Counted from the stretch's first letter, positions 7,193 through 16,526 are shown. The stretch: DNA of 64,000 bases from CAXXOK01 sp964497495 (GCA_964497495.1 CAZCCZ010000004.1:1-64000), one strand, 5' to 3'. Made by a program: numbers and translations. The notes: generated by a model not told the origin, from the letters alone.

Positions 7193-8236
7193 TTACAGCA
7201 GGCTGCCCATGCTGCCGATTAACCCGTATACGGTGCTCATGGCCACTGCCGACAGCGCGCCCCCCACGAGCCAGATAAAGAGGATCTTCAGCATCTCCGA
7301 GGCGCCGATCACCGCGATTTTCGTGGGTACCAGCCGCTGCTCCGGCATGCCCGTGATCCACGTGACCAGCGCGGAGAGCAGCGCGTAGCTCGCGATCACG
7401 CCCAGCAGCACCGCCGCCGCGGCCGCGTAGGGCGAAAGGAGGCTGGCCGCCATGCTCAGGAGGGAAACGGCCACGCTCGGCAGGGTGACGATCGCTGCCA
7501 GGTTGCTGGCCAGCAGGAAGGAAAAGCGCACCTTTTTCACCACGCAAAGGTAGACCAGCGTCACCGTTGCGGGGAAGGCGATCGCGATCAGCTGGCACAG
7601 CACGGCGATACCACCCACGGACGCGGCCATCTTGCCCGCGATGTAGTTGACGCCCTGGTTCAGGCTGGCTGCGTCGCCCGCGAGCGCGGTACCGGACAGG
7701 GTGGAAAACCCCGTGAACACGCTCATCACCGCGCCGCGCGTAACCAGAATTGCCGCCAGAAAGGTCAGCAGCAGCGAAAGCCCCGTCACCACGCCGCCGG
7801 TGTAACGGTCGTTGCGTTCCATCAGCCCGCGCAGCGCCTCGCCGGGGTCGCGGAAAACTTCCATAAACAGACGCGGTAAACTGGTGATCGCGTTGAGCAG
7901 CTCGTTATCCCGGCCACCGCGCGCGCTGTAGCGGCCGTATACCTGCTGGTACCCCTGCGGGAAGCCGTTGTACCCCTGCGCGCCCGTCGTGGGGTCGAAG
8001 CCGTAACCTGTCTGCCCGTACGCGCCGTCACCGGTTCCCCGGCCATTTCCCGCGCCCGCGGGCTGTTGCGGCCGGTAGCCGCCGGTCTGGTAGGCCGTCG
8101 GGTCGAAGCCCTGCCCGTAGCCGCCGTTGGAAGGCGGATAACCTGGATACCCCTGCGCGCCGGAGACCGGCGTTCCGCAGGCGGGGCACACGCGCGCCCC
8201 GCCGGGCAACAATGCGCCGCATACCGTACAGTTCAT
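7193..8236 (-). CDS. Zinc-ribbon, YGQ-rich-linker, Yip1-like membrane protein
   Basis: 347 residues in three parts. A zinc ribbon occupies residues 1-25 (CTVCGALLPGGARVCPACG, four cysteines in two CxxC pairs). A flexible linker rich in Gly, Tyr, Gln and Pro runs to about residue 110. A hydrophobic C-terminal region (about 150-340) has five or so membrane segments, beginning GGVVTGLSLLLTFLAAILV, and resembles Yip1-type membrane domains. Such zinc-ribbon/membrane fusions are frequent in Clostridia but functionally unassigned. The start has GGGAGG 6 bases upstream. It appears monocistronic, between its own promoter and terminator. Confidence 0.75.
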   Translation of the reverse strand: MNCTVCGALLPGGARVCPACGTPVSGAQGYPGYPPSNGGYGQGFDPTAYQTGGYRPQQPAGAGNGRGTGDGAYGQTGYGFDPTTGAQGYNGFPQGYQQVYGRYSARGGRDNELLNAITSLPRLFMEVFRDPGEALRGLMERNDRYTGGVVTGLSLLLTFLAAILVTRGAVMSVFTGFSTLSGTALAGDAASLNQGVNYIAGKMAASVGGIAVLCQLIAIAFPATVTLVYLCVVKKVRFSFLLASNLAAIVTLPSVAVSLLSMAASLLSPYAAAAAVLLGVIASYALLSALVTWITGMPEQRLVPTKIAVIGASEMLKILFIWLVGGALSAVAMSTVYGLIGSMGSLL

Positions 8237-8319
8237 TCGTATCCTCCCGAATCAAAATCAAAGCACACGCCGAATGAAAGTTCGTAAACCCTGCGTCCGG
8301 CCTGAACCGGGCATTCTTC

Positions 8320-8348
8320 ATCATACCACGCAAGCGGGGCACGGGCAA
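8320..8348 (-). promoter_or_regulatory. Promoter of the zinc-ribbon membrane protein gene
   Basis: On the minus strand TTGCCC (8348-8343), 17-bp spacer, TATGAT (8325-8320). The -35 is imperfect, the spacing ideal; the leader is about 75 bases. Confidence 0.55.
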
Positions 8349-8434
8349 GCGGAGGCAAGACGGCGGTTTCGGGCTCCCGGGCTTTCGCCGAAAGGGTTTG
8401 CCGCGTTCGCGCGCGGCGATGATTTTACAGATTT

Positions 8435-10669
8435 TTACGTCTGTTCGGGTTCCGGAAGCGTAATTTTACCGACCAAATCCGTATCCAGCAGATAGACGCG
8501 CATGTGACCGTCGTCCAGAATCTGGTCCGCGGGCAGGGCGTTCAGGTAATCGCTAAGAGTCGAGAGCGCGTAATACCGTTCGTCCCAAAAATCCGGCTCG
8601 GTGCACAGCGCGGCGACGCGCAGCTCCGCAAGCGCCTCCCCGACCTGCGAAAGCGGCAGGTTCATCAGGGGCACGACCGGGTTGCTGGTGAGCACGTACC
8701 CCTTCGCGCGCAGCGCGTACTGGTAACCCGCGCGGGTGACGAGTATCTTCTCGTCCGCCGGCACCAGATCCCGTAGCTGCAATAGCATCCGGTACCGTTC
8801 CAGAAAGCCCGTATCCTGCGCCGTACCGGCATCCGTAAGCATCGGCCTGCCGTAGCGGTAGAAGCTGTTCCAGTACCCGGTTTCCCGTGTGCCGTCCACG
8901 AAAGATACCACGCACAGCAGCGCGCACAACAGCGCGGGCAACCGCCGGGCCCAATACGCGGCTTTGGGCAGACGGCGTTTGAACGCGGCCGCAAACCCGC
9001 CCGCCGTTCGCCCGGCCCACGCGAGAACAGCGGGCCATTCGGCTTCCGCGGCCGCGAGCACCGCCGCGATGGCGACGCAGGCCAACATGAACCATTGCAG
9101 GGTATAGCGCTGCATGGTGAGGAAGGAACCGGAAAAGCTGTACAGGGACGTGTCCAGCAGGCCCGTCATGGGCGCGAGCGTAAAGAGGGTGAACAGCGAA
9201 GCCGTCAGTACCGCCGTTACCCGTTCCGCGCGGGCGCGCTGCTCTTGCGTACCGGTGACGTACACGGCGGTCGGGCCGTCCGCCTTCGGCATCCCGGCCA
9301 ACGCCGCGCGCACGGCCGCCCGCGTTTTCATCCGCCGGACCACCAGCAGGATCAGTGCCACGGCCAGACCGATCAGCGCCAGCCGAAGCCCCCACAGCCC
9401 TACGGGCGTGGCGTACGCCATGACAATGTCGTACTTCGCCTTCCAGAAATTCAGGTGCGTAGTGGTTTCTTCCAGTTTATACTCGCCTTCCATATACAGC
9501 GGGTACCACGGGGCCTGCGTGAAGGTGGTCATCAGCCGCCACGGGCTCATTTGCCCCCATTGGAAGTAACACCACAGATTACCCGCGTACGCGGCCAGCG
9601 TGCCCGCCGCGCCGCCCAACGCAAGGCCAACGGAACGCAGCAGCGTGCGCCCGGCGCTTCCGTCCCGCCGGTACAGCGCGGTAAGCCAGCATAGCGCCGC
9701 CCAGCCCGTAACCAGAAAGGGCAGCACCACGAAGCACACCACGTGCGTGCTCATGGCCGTAAAGCAAAGCACGGTTACGAAGGCCAGCTTGCCGAGGTAA
9801 CGCTTCCCGTTCCCGTCCGGGCGCAACTCCGCCAACCCCGCCGCGGCCACGAGCACCCCCAGGCACCGCCAAACGTCCCGCGGGGCGCTCGCGTAGGAGA
9901 ACACGAAGTTCGGCACGAGGTTAAACAGCAGGAGCCCCAGCAGAATCCATTTTTTATTACCGCGCGTCAGCTGGATCAGCAGCGCCGCGTAAGCCGCCAG
10001 CAGGTAGAAGATCAGCAGCCCGAGGCCGGTGAACAGCGGTTTGTCGTAGGGATAGCCGTAAGTATCCCCGGTGTGCATCAGCCCGTAGGCCATGTACAGT
10101 TCCATGGACGGAAAATGCGAATTGCCGCGGAACTGCCCCGTCGCGTCATCCTTTTGCAGCAGCTCGCTTAGGTCGCGGTCCTGGCAGTACCGCAGACCCA
10201 GCGCCATGTACTCCCCGGAATCCGCCTGCGCGCTGTCGGCGCCGGTGGAGACGCGGATGCAGACGGGCGCGAGCAGCACGGCCATCGCCACGGCGAAGCA
10301 CAGCGAGACCAGCGCGGCCCTGTCCAGCCGGATCAGGCGCTTTCCCCAGGCGAGGGCGCGTGCAAGAAGCGCCTTGAATTTCCCGATGTGACGGATGAAC
10401 AGGAACAGCAGGTACGCGGCGGCGGCCAGCGGCAACGCCCCGATGTAAACCCACTTGTCCGCGCGAGGCCAGACGGCCGCCAGCAGCAGCGTCCACAGGT
10501 ATTGAATCAGCGGCGTTACGGAAACGCCCGCCAGAAACGCCCCCAGCCGACTCCGCTTCGCCCACAGGCGACGTTTGGCGAAAAACAGTCCCAGCGCCAG
10601 CGCCTGCAGGGCGCAGCTGGCCAGATAGAGGTTGCGCCACCCGTTACCAACCGCAAGCCAGTCCAGCAT
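8435..10669 (-). CDS. Polytopic membrane protein, GT-C-like
   Basis: 744 residues with roughly a dozen membrane segments and long extracytoplasmic stretches. The loop STGADSAQADSGEYMALGLR near residue 140-160, with acidic residues after the first membrane pairs, resembles the catalytic Asp-bearing loop of GT-C glycosyltransferases, which use lipid-linked sugars. The soluble C-terminal part (after about residue 600) is conserved-looking but unassigned. It is the last gene of the surface glycan operon; its ATG overlaps the TGA of the DUF354 gene by one base (TGATG), implying coupled translation. A function in glycan or teichoic-type polymer modification is inferred from neighbours only. Confidence 0.6.
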   Translation of the reverse strand: MLDWLAVGNGWRNLYLASCALQALALGLFFAKRRLWAKRSRLGAFLAGVSVTPLIQYLWTLLLAAVWPRADKWVYIGALPLAAAAYLLFLFIRHIGKFKALLARALAWGKRLIRLDRAALVSLCFAVAMAVLLAPVCIRVSTGADSAQADSGEYMALGLRYCQDRDLSELLQKDDATGQFRGNSHFPSMELYMAYGLMHTGDTYGYPYDKPLFTGLGLLIFYLLAAYAALLIQLTRGNKKWILLGLLLFNLVPNFVFSYASAPRDVWRCLGVLVAAAGLAELRPDGNGKRYLGKLAFVTVLCFTAMSTHVVCFVVLPFLVTGWAALCWLTALYRRDGSAGRTLLRSVGLALGGAAGTLAAYAGNLWCYFQWGQMSPWRLMTTFTQAPWYPLYMEGEYKLEETTTHLNFWKAKYDIVMAYATPVGLWGLRLALIGLAVALILLVVRRMKTRAAVRAALAGMPKADGPTAVYVTGTQEQRARAERVTAVLTASLFTLFTLAPMTGLLDTSLYSFSGSFLTMQRYTLQWFMLACVAIAAVLAAAEAEWPAVLAWAGRTAGGFAAAFKRRLPKAAYWARRLPALLCALLCVVSFVDGTRETGYWNSFYRYGRPMLTDAGTAQDTGFLERYRMLLQLRDLVPADEKILVTRAGYQYALRAKGYVLTSNPVVPLMNLPLSQVGEALAELRVAALCTEPDFWDERYYALSTLSDYLNALPADQILDDGHMRVYLLDTDLVGKITLPEPEQT

Positions 10670-11727
10670 CAGCCCTTCCTCCCCGCCTTCGCCAGCCTGT
10701 CCGTCTCGGCGATGAAGTAATCGTTGATATCCACTTTTTCACCAAGCAGCTTTTCCCGCTTCCGCCCGCCTTTGGCCTCCAGTTCGGGGTCGGCCAGCAA
10801 TTCGAGCGCCTGTTGCAGCGCGCGCTCGTACCGGTCGTCCCCCTCGTTAAAGTTGTACAGCAGGTGGAAGCGTTCGCTTTGCTCGCGTGTGCTGCCGCTT
10901 TGGATCACGTTCACGTACAGGGCGTGCACGCCCAGCACCGCCGCCTCGCTGGCCATGGTCGCGCCTTCGCTGTACACGATCTTCGCGAAGGCCAGCACGT
11001 GGTGCGCCAGCGCGAACGGCGTGCGCAGACGGTACGGCTCCATGTCCGGGGAAAGCGGTTTTTCGCTGCTTACCCACACGCGCACGCCCGCCGCCGCCAG
11101 CCTTTCCACCAGCGAAAGCTGTTCCGCGTCCGTCAGGCCGTGCTTGCCCACGTCGTGGCTTGCGTTCCACGCCACGAAACGAACCACCGCGTAAGGTTCG
11201 TCCGGGTTGAAGCCCACGGCCCGCAGCACGTTTTTGTCCGGCGTGAACACGTTCGGGTGCAGGTAAAAAAGCTCTTTATAGGTATCCACGCGCTCCTGCT
11301 TCGGGCCCAGGTCGGTCAGGAAGGTGCGCGGCGTCAGGATTTTCGTGCTCAGGCGCTTGCAGATGCGCAGGCTGAACCGGCTGACCTCGGTATCCTCGTA
11401 GATCAGGTGCGGTCTGCGGCAGACCCACGCGGCCACGGCCATCATGGGGGATGCGCGGCCGATGACGACGTCCGGGCGGAACCGCAGGGCGTGGCGGGCG
11501 TGGTTGACGCACAGGCGGACGAACAGCCAGCCCTTTTCGACGATGTTGCGGCCCGTCCCCTTGGCGCAAAGCACGTAGGGAATGCCGTAGTTTTGCAGCA
11601 GTTCCACCGCGCCGTCCTTGTCGATGGCCAACACCAGCGCCTCGTCCCCCCGCGCGCGCAGCTTTTCCACGATGCCGTGGAACTGGTGCGCCCAGGCGGG
11701 GTGGTCCACCGAGAACATGATCTTCAT
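10669..11727 (-). CDS. DUF354 family protein (GT-B-like)
   Basis: 352 residues beginning MKIMFSVDHPAWAHQFHGIV, the characteristic N-terminus of DUF354 proteins, which have a two-domain fold like GT-B glycosyltransferases or UDP-GlcNAc 2-epimerase. Other family stretches are RPDVVIGRASPMMAVAAWV, IYEDTEVSR and the nucleotide-site-like YSEGATMASEAAVLGVHALY. DUF354 genes occur in polysaccharide loci of bacteria and archaea. The start at 11727 was chosen over an upstream in-frame start because the family begins there and AAAGGG lies 8 bases before it. It is the third gene of the operon read from 15032. Confidence 0.8.
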   Translation of the reverse strand: MKIMFSVDHPAWAHQFHGIVEKLRARGDEALVLAIDKDGAVELLQNYGIPYVLCAKGTGRNIVEKGWLFVRLCVNHARHALRFRPDVVIGRASPMMAVAAWVCRRPHLIYEDTEVSRFSLRICKRLSTKILTPRTFLTDLGPKQERVDTYKELFYLHPNVFTPDKNVLRAVGFNPDEPYAVVRFVAWNASHDVGKHGLTDAEQLSLVERLAAAGVRVWVSSEKPLSPDMEPYRLRTPFALAHHVLAFAKIVYSEGATMASEAAVLGVHALYVNVIQSGSTREQSERFHLLYNFNEGDDRYERALQQALELLADPELEAKGGRKREKLLGEKVDINDYFIAETDRLAKAGRKG

Positions 11728-11765
11728 TCCATCGCCCTTTCTGCCCCGATAAGATCCGGCGGGTT

Positions 11766-12746
11766 TCATTTCATGATGATGCGGAGCCGGCCTTCCGGCT
11801 GGACGGGCGCAAGCTTGCGCTGTTCGTACAGGATGCGGTTCTCGTTACGGTTGATGCGCACCATGCTTTCCATGGCCACGCCGAAGGAAAACATCAGCAC
11901 CGCGATCAGCAGGCAGAACGCGGCGATGAGCCCGGCGAACAGATAACCGCTGAAGTAGCCCACCTTCAGGTAGTGGATCAGGAACATCAGCCCGAAGACG
12001 AGCGTCGGCACCAGAAAGCACGAACCCAGCAGCCCGAAGAACTTCATGGGGTAGTAATCGCGCAGCAGGCCGGACAGAATGCCGACCGTGCGCTTGAAAT
12101 ACGTCCACACGCTGCCCGCCACGCGGCTTTTGCGATCCGGGAAATAGCGCACGCCCACCGGGGCCTCCCCCATGGCGACGTTCTGGAACTTGAAGCTCAC
12201 GAAACTTTCCTGCGTGTAGGTGAAGCGTCCGTAAAAGTTGATTTTCAGCAGCGTGTCCCGGCTGTAGGCGCGGAAGCCGCAGCTGACGTCGCTGAACTTC
12301 TGGCCGCAGAAACGGCTGACCAGCCTGTTCATCCCTTGGTTGCCCCAGCGTTTGACCGCGGGCATGTGCTCGATCTTTTGCCCGTTCAGAAAACGCGTCC
12401 CGGCCACGAAATCGGCCTCTTCCCGCAGGATCGGGTTGATCAGGCCCTGAATGTCGGCGGGGTCGAACTGCCCGTCCCCGTCCATGTTGACCATGATGTC
12501 GTAGCCGTGGGCCACGGCGTAATCCACCGCCGTGCGGAAGGCCACCCCAAGCCCCTTGTTGCGTTTGTGGCGCACGACCATCGCGCCCGCCGCAAGCGAC
12601 AGGGCGGCGGTATCGTCCGTACTTCCGTCGTCCACCACCAGCAGGCGGCGCTCGTCGATCCCCTCGAACGAGCCGGGAATGGACGCCAGCACGGAAGCGA
12701 TCGTTTCCGCTTCGTTATAGCATGGGAACGCAACCAATAGCTTCAT
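11766..12746 (-). CDS. GT2 family glycosyltransferase with C-terminal membrane anchor
   Basis: 326 residues. The GT-A catalytic domain opens with KLLVAFPCYNEAETIASVL, then VVDDGSTDDT and the metal-binding NMDGDGQFDP. SCGFRAYSRDTLLKI matches polyprenyl-phosphate sugar transferases of the DPM1-like group. Two C-terminal membrane segments (about 235-300, for example FLVPTLVFGLMFLIHYL) would anchor it. It probably loads a sugar on undecaprenyl phosphate for the GT-C-like partners in the operon. GGAGG precedes the ATG, which overlaps the upstream stop by 4 bp (ATGA). Confidence 0.85.
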   Translation of the reverse strand: MKLLVAFPCYNEAETIASVLASIPGSFEGIDERRLLVVDDGSTDDTAALSLAAGAMVVRHKRNKGLGVAFRTAVDYAVAHGYDIMVNMDGDGQFDPADIQGLINPILREEADFVAGTRFLNGQKIEHMPAVKRWGNQGMNRLVSRFCGQKFSDVSCGFRAYSRDTLLKINFYGRFTYTQESFVSFKFQNVAMGEAPVGVRYFPDRKSRVAGSVWTYFKRTVGILSGLLRDYYPMKFFGLLGSCFLVPTLVFGLMFLIHYLKVGYFSGYLFAGLIAAFCLLIAVLMFSFGVAMESMVRINRNENRILYEQRKLAPVQPEGRLRIIMK

Positions 12747-14953
12747 CGGGGGTTCCTCCCATCGGTTTGTTGCGGCGCCGCAACCCGTTGTGCGGGCTCG
12801 CGGCCCCTTCGCCCGGAAAAGAGCGCCTGGGACAGGAACAGCAACAGCGGCGGAGCCAGGAAGTACAGCGGCATGGCGTAGCGGAAATACCCGTTGACCG
12901 CCGAGAACAGGCACCCGACCAGCGTAAACAGCGCGGGCAGAACGGCAACGGCGTTTCCGCGGCGTTTGCAGCCCAGGATGCCCGCCAGCGCGAACAGCGC
13001 CAGCCACCCGTACAGGCCGGGTGCGCACAGCAGGCGGAACGGCGCGCAGGCGAACAGGGACGTAAGCGCGGTTTTCAGCCCTTCGGCACGGCTGTTGACC
13101 GTAAAGTCGAACACGCCGTTGATCAGCGTCGTTCGCCCTTCCATGCCCAGCAGGAACGTCGGCTTGATGGTGCTCACGTAGCCGGGCATCAGGTATCCGT
13201 AACTATTGTGGAAAAAGGCGCTGAAATAGGTAGCCGGGTATTGTACGCTCAGCCGGAGCCACAGCGAGAAGAAAGCGTTTTTCTCCTCGGGGGTCGCGTC
13301 GGCGTTCCACAGTTTCTTGACCGGGTCGGAAAGATCGCCGTTATAAACGCTTTGCAGTTCTTCCGTCGGCAGCACCGCGTCGATCACGTCGCGCTCCCCG
13401 TCCGTCAGCGTTCCGCCCGCGGCGACCCGAGCCACCTGTTGCAGGGGGGCCGACCACGTTTCCGTTTCCGGCGCGGCCTGCACGGCAAGGCCGGGAATGG
13501 CGACGAGATACAGCAGCGCCATCGCCGCGCCCAGCGACAGCAGCGCCGCGAGCGGAGCGCGCCACTGCCGCGCGCGGCCAAACCCGCGAATCAACAGCGC
13601 CAGAAGCGTAACGCCCGCCAGCGCCGCGCCCGCGTTGCGGAGCAGGCCGCAGGCGGCAGCGCTCAGGCACAGGCCTGCCGCGACCCCCGCCGAAGGCCGT
13701 TTGCTTCCCGCCGCGCGCCAGACCATCAGCGTGAACCACAGCACAGCCATAGCGAACACCGTATCCTTGCCCACGCAGAAGGCGAACAGGGGGAAGATGG
13801 GGCAAAGCGCGTAAAAAGCGGCCGCGAGCCACGTAAGCCAGCCCGGCGCGGACGTTTCCGCCATGCCGCGCAGGGTATAGGCCAGCAGCCACGCCATCAG
13901 CAACGCCTGCACGGTCACGTACAGTGCCACCGCCGCGTCCGCCGAGCCCAGCAACCCCTTCCCCGCCTGCACGGCCAGCCATAGCAGGCCCGTCTGCGCC
14001 AGGGGGTTGCCGTTGCTCAGCTCCTTGCGGCCGAAGATCATCGCAAGCTGGGTGATGCTGTCGTTGCTCACCGTGCCGGGCCAGACCGCAAGCAGGTACG
14101 GAAGCCAGCAGGCGAGCAACAGCAGCAGGTACCCCCATACGGGGATGCCCCCGCGGCGCTCCGTCGGCGGCAGAATAAAATCGTCCCCGTCGGCGGCGTT
14201 GCGGTACGCCCAGGCGCCGCGCGCGGTTTCCGTGCGGCGGCGGTAGGGCGCGGAGGCGCGCGCGGGGGTTTCGGTGTTTTCCGTATCGCGCGTACGGGCC
14301 GTCTGCGCCCGCACGTGCGCGGGCACGCTGTCCGTGGGAAAAGCGGTCGGCTCGGTGCCAAGCGTATCGTTCATCCAGTCCGTCTGTCCCGGATGGGCCA
14401 CCCATTCCGGCAGGGGCGGGGCGTAGGGTTTCGTATCGGTCGTGCTTACGCCGGTCTTACGGCTCGCGCGCACGGCCCACACGGGGGGCGGCTGGGGCGC
14501 GGGCGGTTTCCCGGCCGCGGCGGCCGAGGCGGCCGTTTCCCGTTGCGTCGGGGCGTGCCCGGCGGACAGCACGTCCGTCAGCAGCGCCATACCCATGTAA
14601 AAGGCGGGCGCCTTTCCCGCGAAGCAGAGCAGCGCAAGCCACGGCTTCGACGACACCAGTTCCGCCGTTCCCGTCTGCGCGAAGCTCTCGCCCAGCGTGA
14701 CCACGGCGGCGAAAAGCGCGGCCAGTATCCACAGCCGCGGCTGCGAAAACCCGCGGCGCAGCCTTCCCAGCCGCCGGTAGCCAAGCCCCAGCGCCACCGC
14801 CGCGGCAAACCATACGCCCGTATCGGGAAGCGTGCGCGTCCAGCCCGCAGTACCCTCCGCCCCCGCGGGAGCCGTCAGCACGGCGCAGAAAGCGACCAGG
14901 GACAGCGCCCAAAGCAGCGCGAGGAGCAGCGTTTTAACGCGGGCCGATTGCAC
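12743..14953 (-). CDS. Large membrane protein, GT-C/DUF6020-like
   Basis: 736 residues. Four or so N-terminal membrane segments are followed by a long hydrophilic Pro/Thr/Arg-rich insert (about residues 130-270). Then comes a second membrane block starting IPVWGYLLLLLACWLPYLLA. WPGTVSNDSITQL directly after that segment resembles the conserved loop of DUF6020-type GT-C proteins. The C-terminus has further membrane spans. It is the first gene of a four-gene operon behind a strong promoter. Transfer of sugars from a lipid carrier to an extracellular acceptor is plausible but not shown; the insert looks low-complexity and poorly conserved. Confidence 0.65.
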   Translation of the reverse strand: MQSARVKTLLLALLWALSLVAFCAVLTAPAGAEGTAGWTRTLPDTGVWFAAAVALGLGYRRLGRLRRGFSQPRLWILAALFAAVVTLGESFAQTGTAELVSSKPWLALLCFAGKAPAFYMGMALLTDVLSAGHAPTQRETAASAAAAGKPPAPQPPPVWAVRASRKTGVSTTDTKPYAPPLPEWVAHPGQTDWMNDTLGTEPTAFPTDSVPAHVRAQTARTRDTENTETPARASAPYRRRTETARGAWAYRNAADGDDFILPPTERRGGIPVWGYLLLLLACWLPYLLAVWPGTVSNDSITQLAMIFGRKELSNGNPLAQTGLLWLAVQAGKGLLGSADAAVALYVTVQALLMAWLLAYTLRGMAETSAPGWLTWLAAAFYALCPIFPLFAFCVGKDTVFAMAVLWFTLMVWRAAGSKRPSAGVAAGLCLSAAACGLLRNAGAALAGVTLLALLIRGFGRARQWRAPLAALLSLGAAMALLYLVAIPGLAVQAAPETETWSAPLQQVARVAAGGTLTDGERDVIDAVLPTEELQSVYNGDLSDPVKKLWNADATPEEKNAFFSLWLRLSVQYPATYFSAFFHNSYGYLMPGYVSTIKPTFLLGMEGRTTLINGVFDFTVNSRAEGLKTALTSLFACAPFRLLCAPGLYGWLALFALAGILGCKRRGNAVAVLPALFTLVGCLFSAVNGYFRYAMPLYFLAPPLLLFLSQALFSGRRGREPAQRVAAPQQTDGRNPR

Positions 14954-15003
14954 AGCCGTCCCTCCCTATTTCCTTTCTCCGTAAAACCGTCGCATTCGGT
15001 TGT

Positions 15004-15032
15004 ATCTTATCGTTTTTTCAAAAGGCTGTCAA
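15004..15032 (-). promoter_or_regulatory. Promoter of the surface glycan operon
   Basis: On the minus strand TTGACA (15032-15027), 17-bp spacer containing an A-rich run, TAAGAT (15009-15004). It lies 50 bp before the ATG at 14953. Confidence 0.8.
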
Positions 15033-15122
15033 GGAAAAGGGCAGGTCGGCGCGACCCACCGCGCGTACGTTCCGGCAAACGTATCAAATACACGCCGCCC
15101 TGCTGTTTTCATACCGTTTCCG

Positions 15123-15151
15123 TTGCACAGCCGGCAAAAAGGAAGTATGCT
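15123..15151 (+). promoter_or_regulatory. Promoter of the small DUF6440-like gene
   Basis: TTGCAC (15123-15128), 17-bp spacer, TATGCT (15146-15151), 35 bp before the start codon. Confidence 0.5.
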
Positions 15152-15185
15152 GTCAATACGCGAGGACGGAAAGGAGCGAGGCGGC

Positions 15186-15383
15186 ATGTGGGAGTACGAC
15201 AAGCGCTTCGAGCGCATTTATACGCAGGGCACCATGCGGCCCATGGAGATTTGGGTGGATAAGCAGACGGGCGTCAACTACCTGTTCCACCAGGCGGGGT
15301 ATTCCGGCGGCTTCACGCCGCTGCTGGGCGCGGACGGCAAACCCGTGGTGACGCCCGAGCACGTGGACGGGAATTATCGTTGA
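15186..15383 (+). CDS. Small DUF6440-like protein
   Basis: 65 residues, soluble. The pattern RFERIYTQGTM, then IWVDKQTGVNYLFHQAGYSG and GFTPLLGADGKPV, matches the short DUF6440 family of Firmicutes, whose function is unknown. The start at 15186 has AAAGGAG 9 bases upstream; the open frame continues 5' of it but without a better site. The gene is alone between its promoter and a bidirectional terminator, flanked by minus-strand operons. Confidence 0.75.
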   Translation: MWEYDKRFERIYTQGTMRPMEIWVDKQTGVNYLFHQAGYSGGFTPLLGADGKPVVTPEHVDGNYR

Positions 15384-15392
15384 GAAGACAAG

Positions 15393-15432
15393 AGAGAACG
15401 GCGGAGGAGCCATGGCCCCTCCGCCGTTCTCT
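15393..15432. terminator. Bidirectional terminator between DUF6440-like gene and leuB
   Basis: Perfect 15-bp stem AGAGAACGGCGGAGG/CCTCCGCCGTTCTCT with a 10-base loop. It lies between the plus-strand small gene and the minus-strand end of the ilv-leu operon. T tracts are weak on both sides. Confidence 0.7.
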
Positions 15433-15452
15433 TCCGTTTCACCGGCAACCGC

Positions 15453-16526
15453 TTATTCCGCCAGCGCCCAGATAATCCGTTCGGTCATTTCGTTTCCTTT
15501 AATATACGGTCCGCCCGCCGCGATATCCTTCGTGCGAGCGCCGGACACCAGCACCGCTTCCACCGCGGTCTCCACGGCCGCGGCTTCCCGCGTTAACCCG
15601 AAGGAAAGGTTAAGCATCATGGCGGCGGACAGGATGGTGGCTATCGGGTTGGCGACTCCCTGCCCCGCGATGTCCGGCGCGGAACCGTGAATGGGCTCGT
15701 ACATGCCGCGCGTGCCCTTGCCCAGTGACGCGGAAGCCAGCAACCCGATGGAACCGGTCAGCTGGCTGGCCTCGTCCGAAAGAATATCCCCGAACAGATT
15801 GCTGGTGACGATCACGTCGAACTGGCCGGGATTCTGGATCAGCTGCATAGCGGCGTTGTCCACCAGCATGTCCGTGCAGGCCACGTCCGGGTATTCCGCG
15901 GCCAGCGCATGGACGGTTTCGCGCCAGAGGCGGGAGCTTTCCAGCACGTTGGCCTTGTCCACGCTGCACAGCTTTTTACCGCGCTTTCGCGCGGTGTCGA
16001 AGGCAACGCGGGCGATGCGCTCCACCTCGCCCCGGGAGTAAATTTCAGTGTCGTAGGCGGTTTCCCCCATCGGCCCCGTTCCGCGCCCCCGGGGGCCGAA
16101 ATACATACCGCCGGTCAGTTCTCGCACGATCAGCAGGTCGACGCCCCTGGCGGCGATATCCGCGCGGAGAGGCGACGCGGCGGCCAGGTCTTTCTGAAGT
16201 TTGGCGGGGCGCAGGTTGGCGAACAACCCCAGTTCCTTGCGCAGCCCCAGCAACGCGCGTTCCGGCCGCAGGTGACCCGGCAGCGTGTCCCACTTCGGGC
16301 CGCCCACCGCGCCCAGCAGCACGCTGTCGCTGTTCAGGCACGCTTGCAGGCTCTCCCGCGGCAGGGGCTCGCCGAAACGGTCGATGGCGCAGCCACCCGC
16401 AAGCACGGTTTCGAAGGCGAACGTATGCCCGAACTTCTCGCCCACGGCGTTGAGCACCGCCACGGCCCCGTTGACAATCTCCGGGCCGATGCCGTCCCCC
16501 GGCACCAGCGCGATGCGAACTTTCAC
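15453..16526 (-). CDS. leuB: 3-isopropylmalate dehydrogenase
   Basis: 357 residues. It oxidises and decarboxylates 3-isopropylmalate to the leucine precursor 2-oxoisocaproate; with citramalate-derived 3-methylmalate it can also yield 2-oxobutyrate. The N-terminus VRIALVPGDGIGPEIV, the substrate helix LRPERALLGLRKELGLF, ELTGGMYFGPRG and the NAD-site GSAPDIAGQGVANPIATI are all intact. The start is GTG at 16526, with GGGAGG 9 bases upstream; it overlaps the leuD stop by 4 bp (GTGA). It is the last gene of the ilv-leu operon, followed by a bidirectional terminator. Confidence 0.95.
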   Translation of the reverse strand: MKVRIALVPGDGIGPEIVNGAVAVLNAVGEKFGHTFAFETVLAGGCAIDRFGEPLPRESLQACLNSDSVLLGAVGGPKWDTLPGHLRPERALLGLRKELGLFANLRPAKLQKDLAAASPLRADIAARGVDLLIVRELTGGMYFGPRGRGTGPMGETAYDTEIYSRGEVERIARVAFDTARKRGKKLCSVDKANVLESSRLWRETVHALAAEYPDVACTDMLVDNAAMQLIQNPGQFDVIVTSNLFGDILSDEASQLTGSIGLLASASLGKGTRGMYEPIHGSAPDIAGQGVANPIATILSAAMMLNLSFGLTREAAAVETAVEAVLVSGARTKDIAAGGPYIKGNEMTERIIWALAE

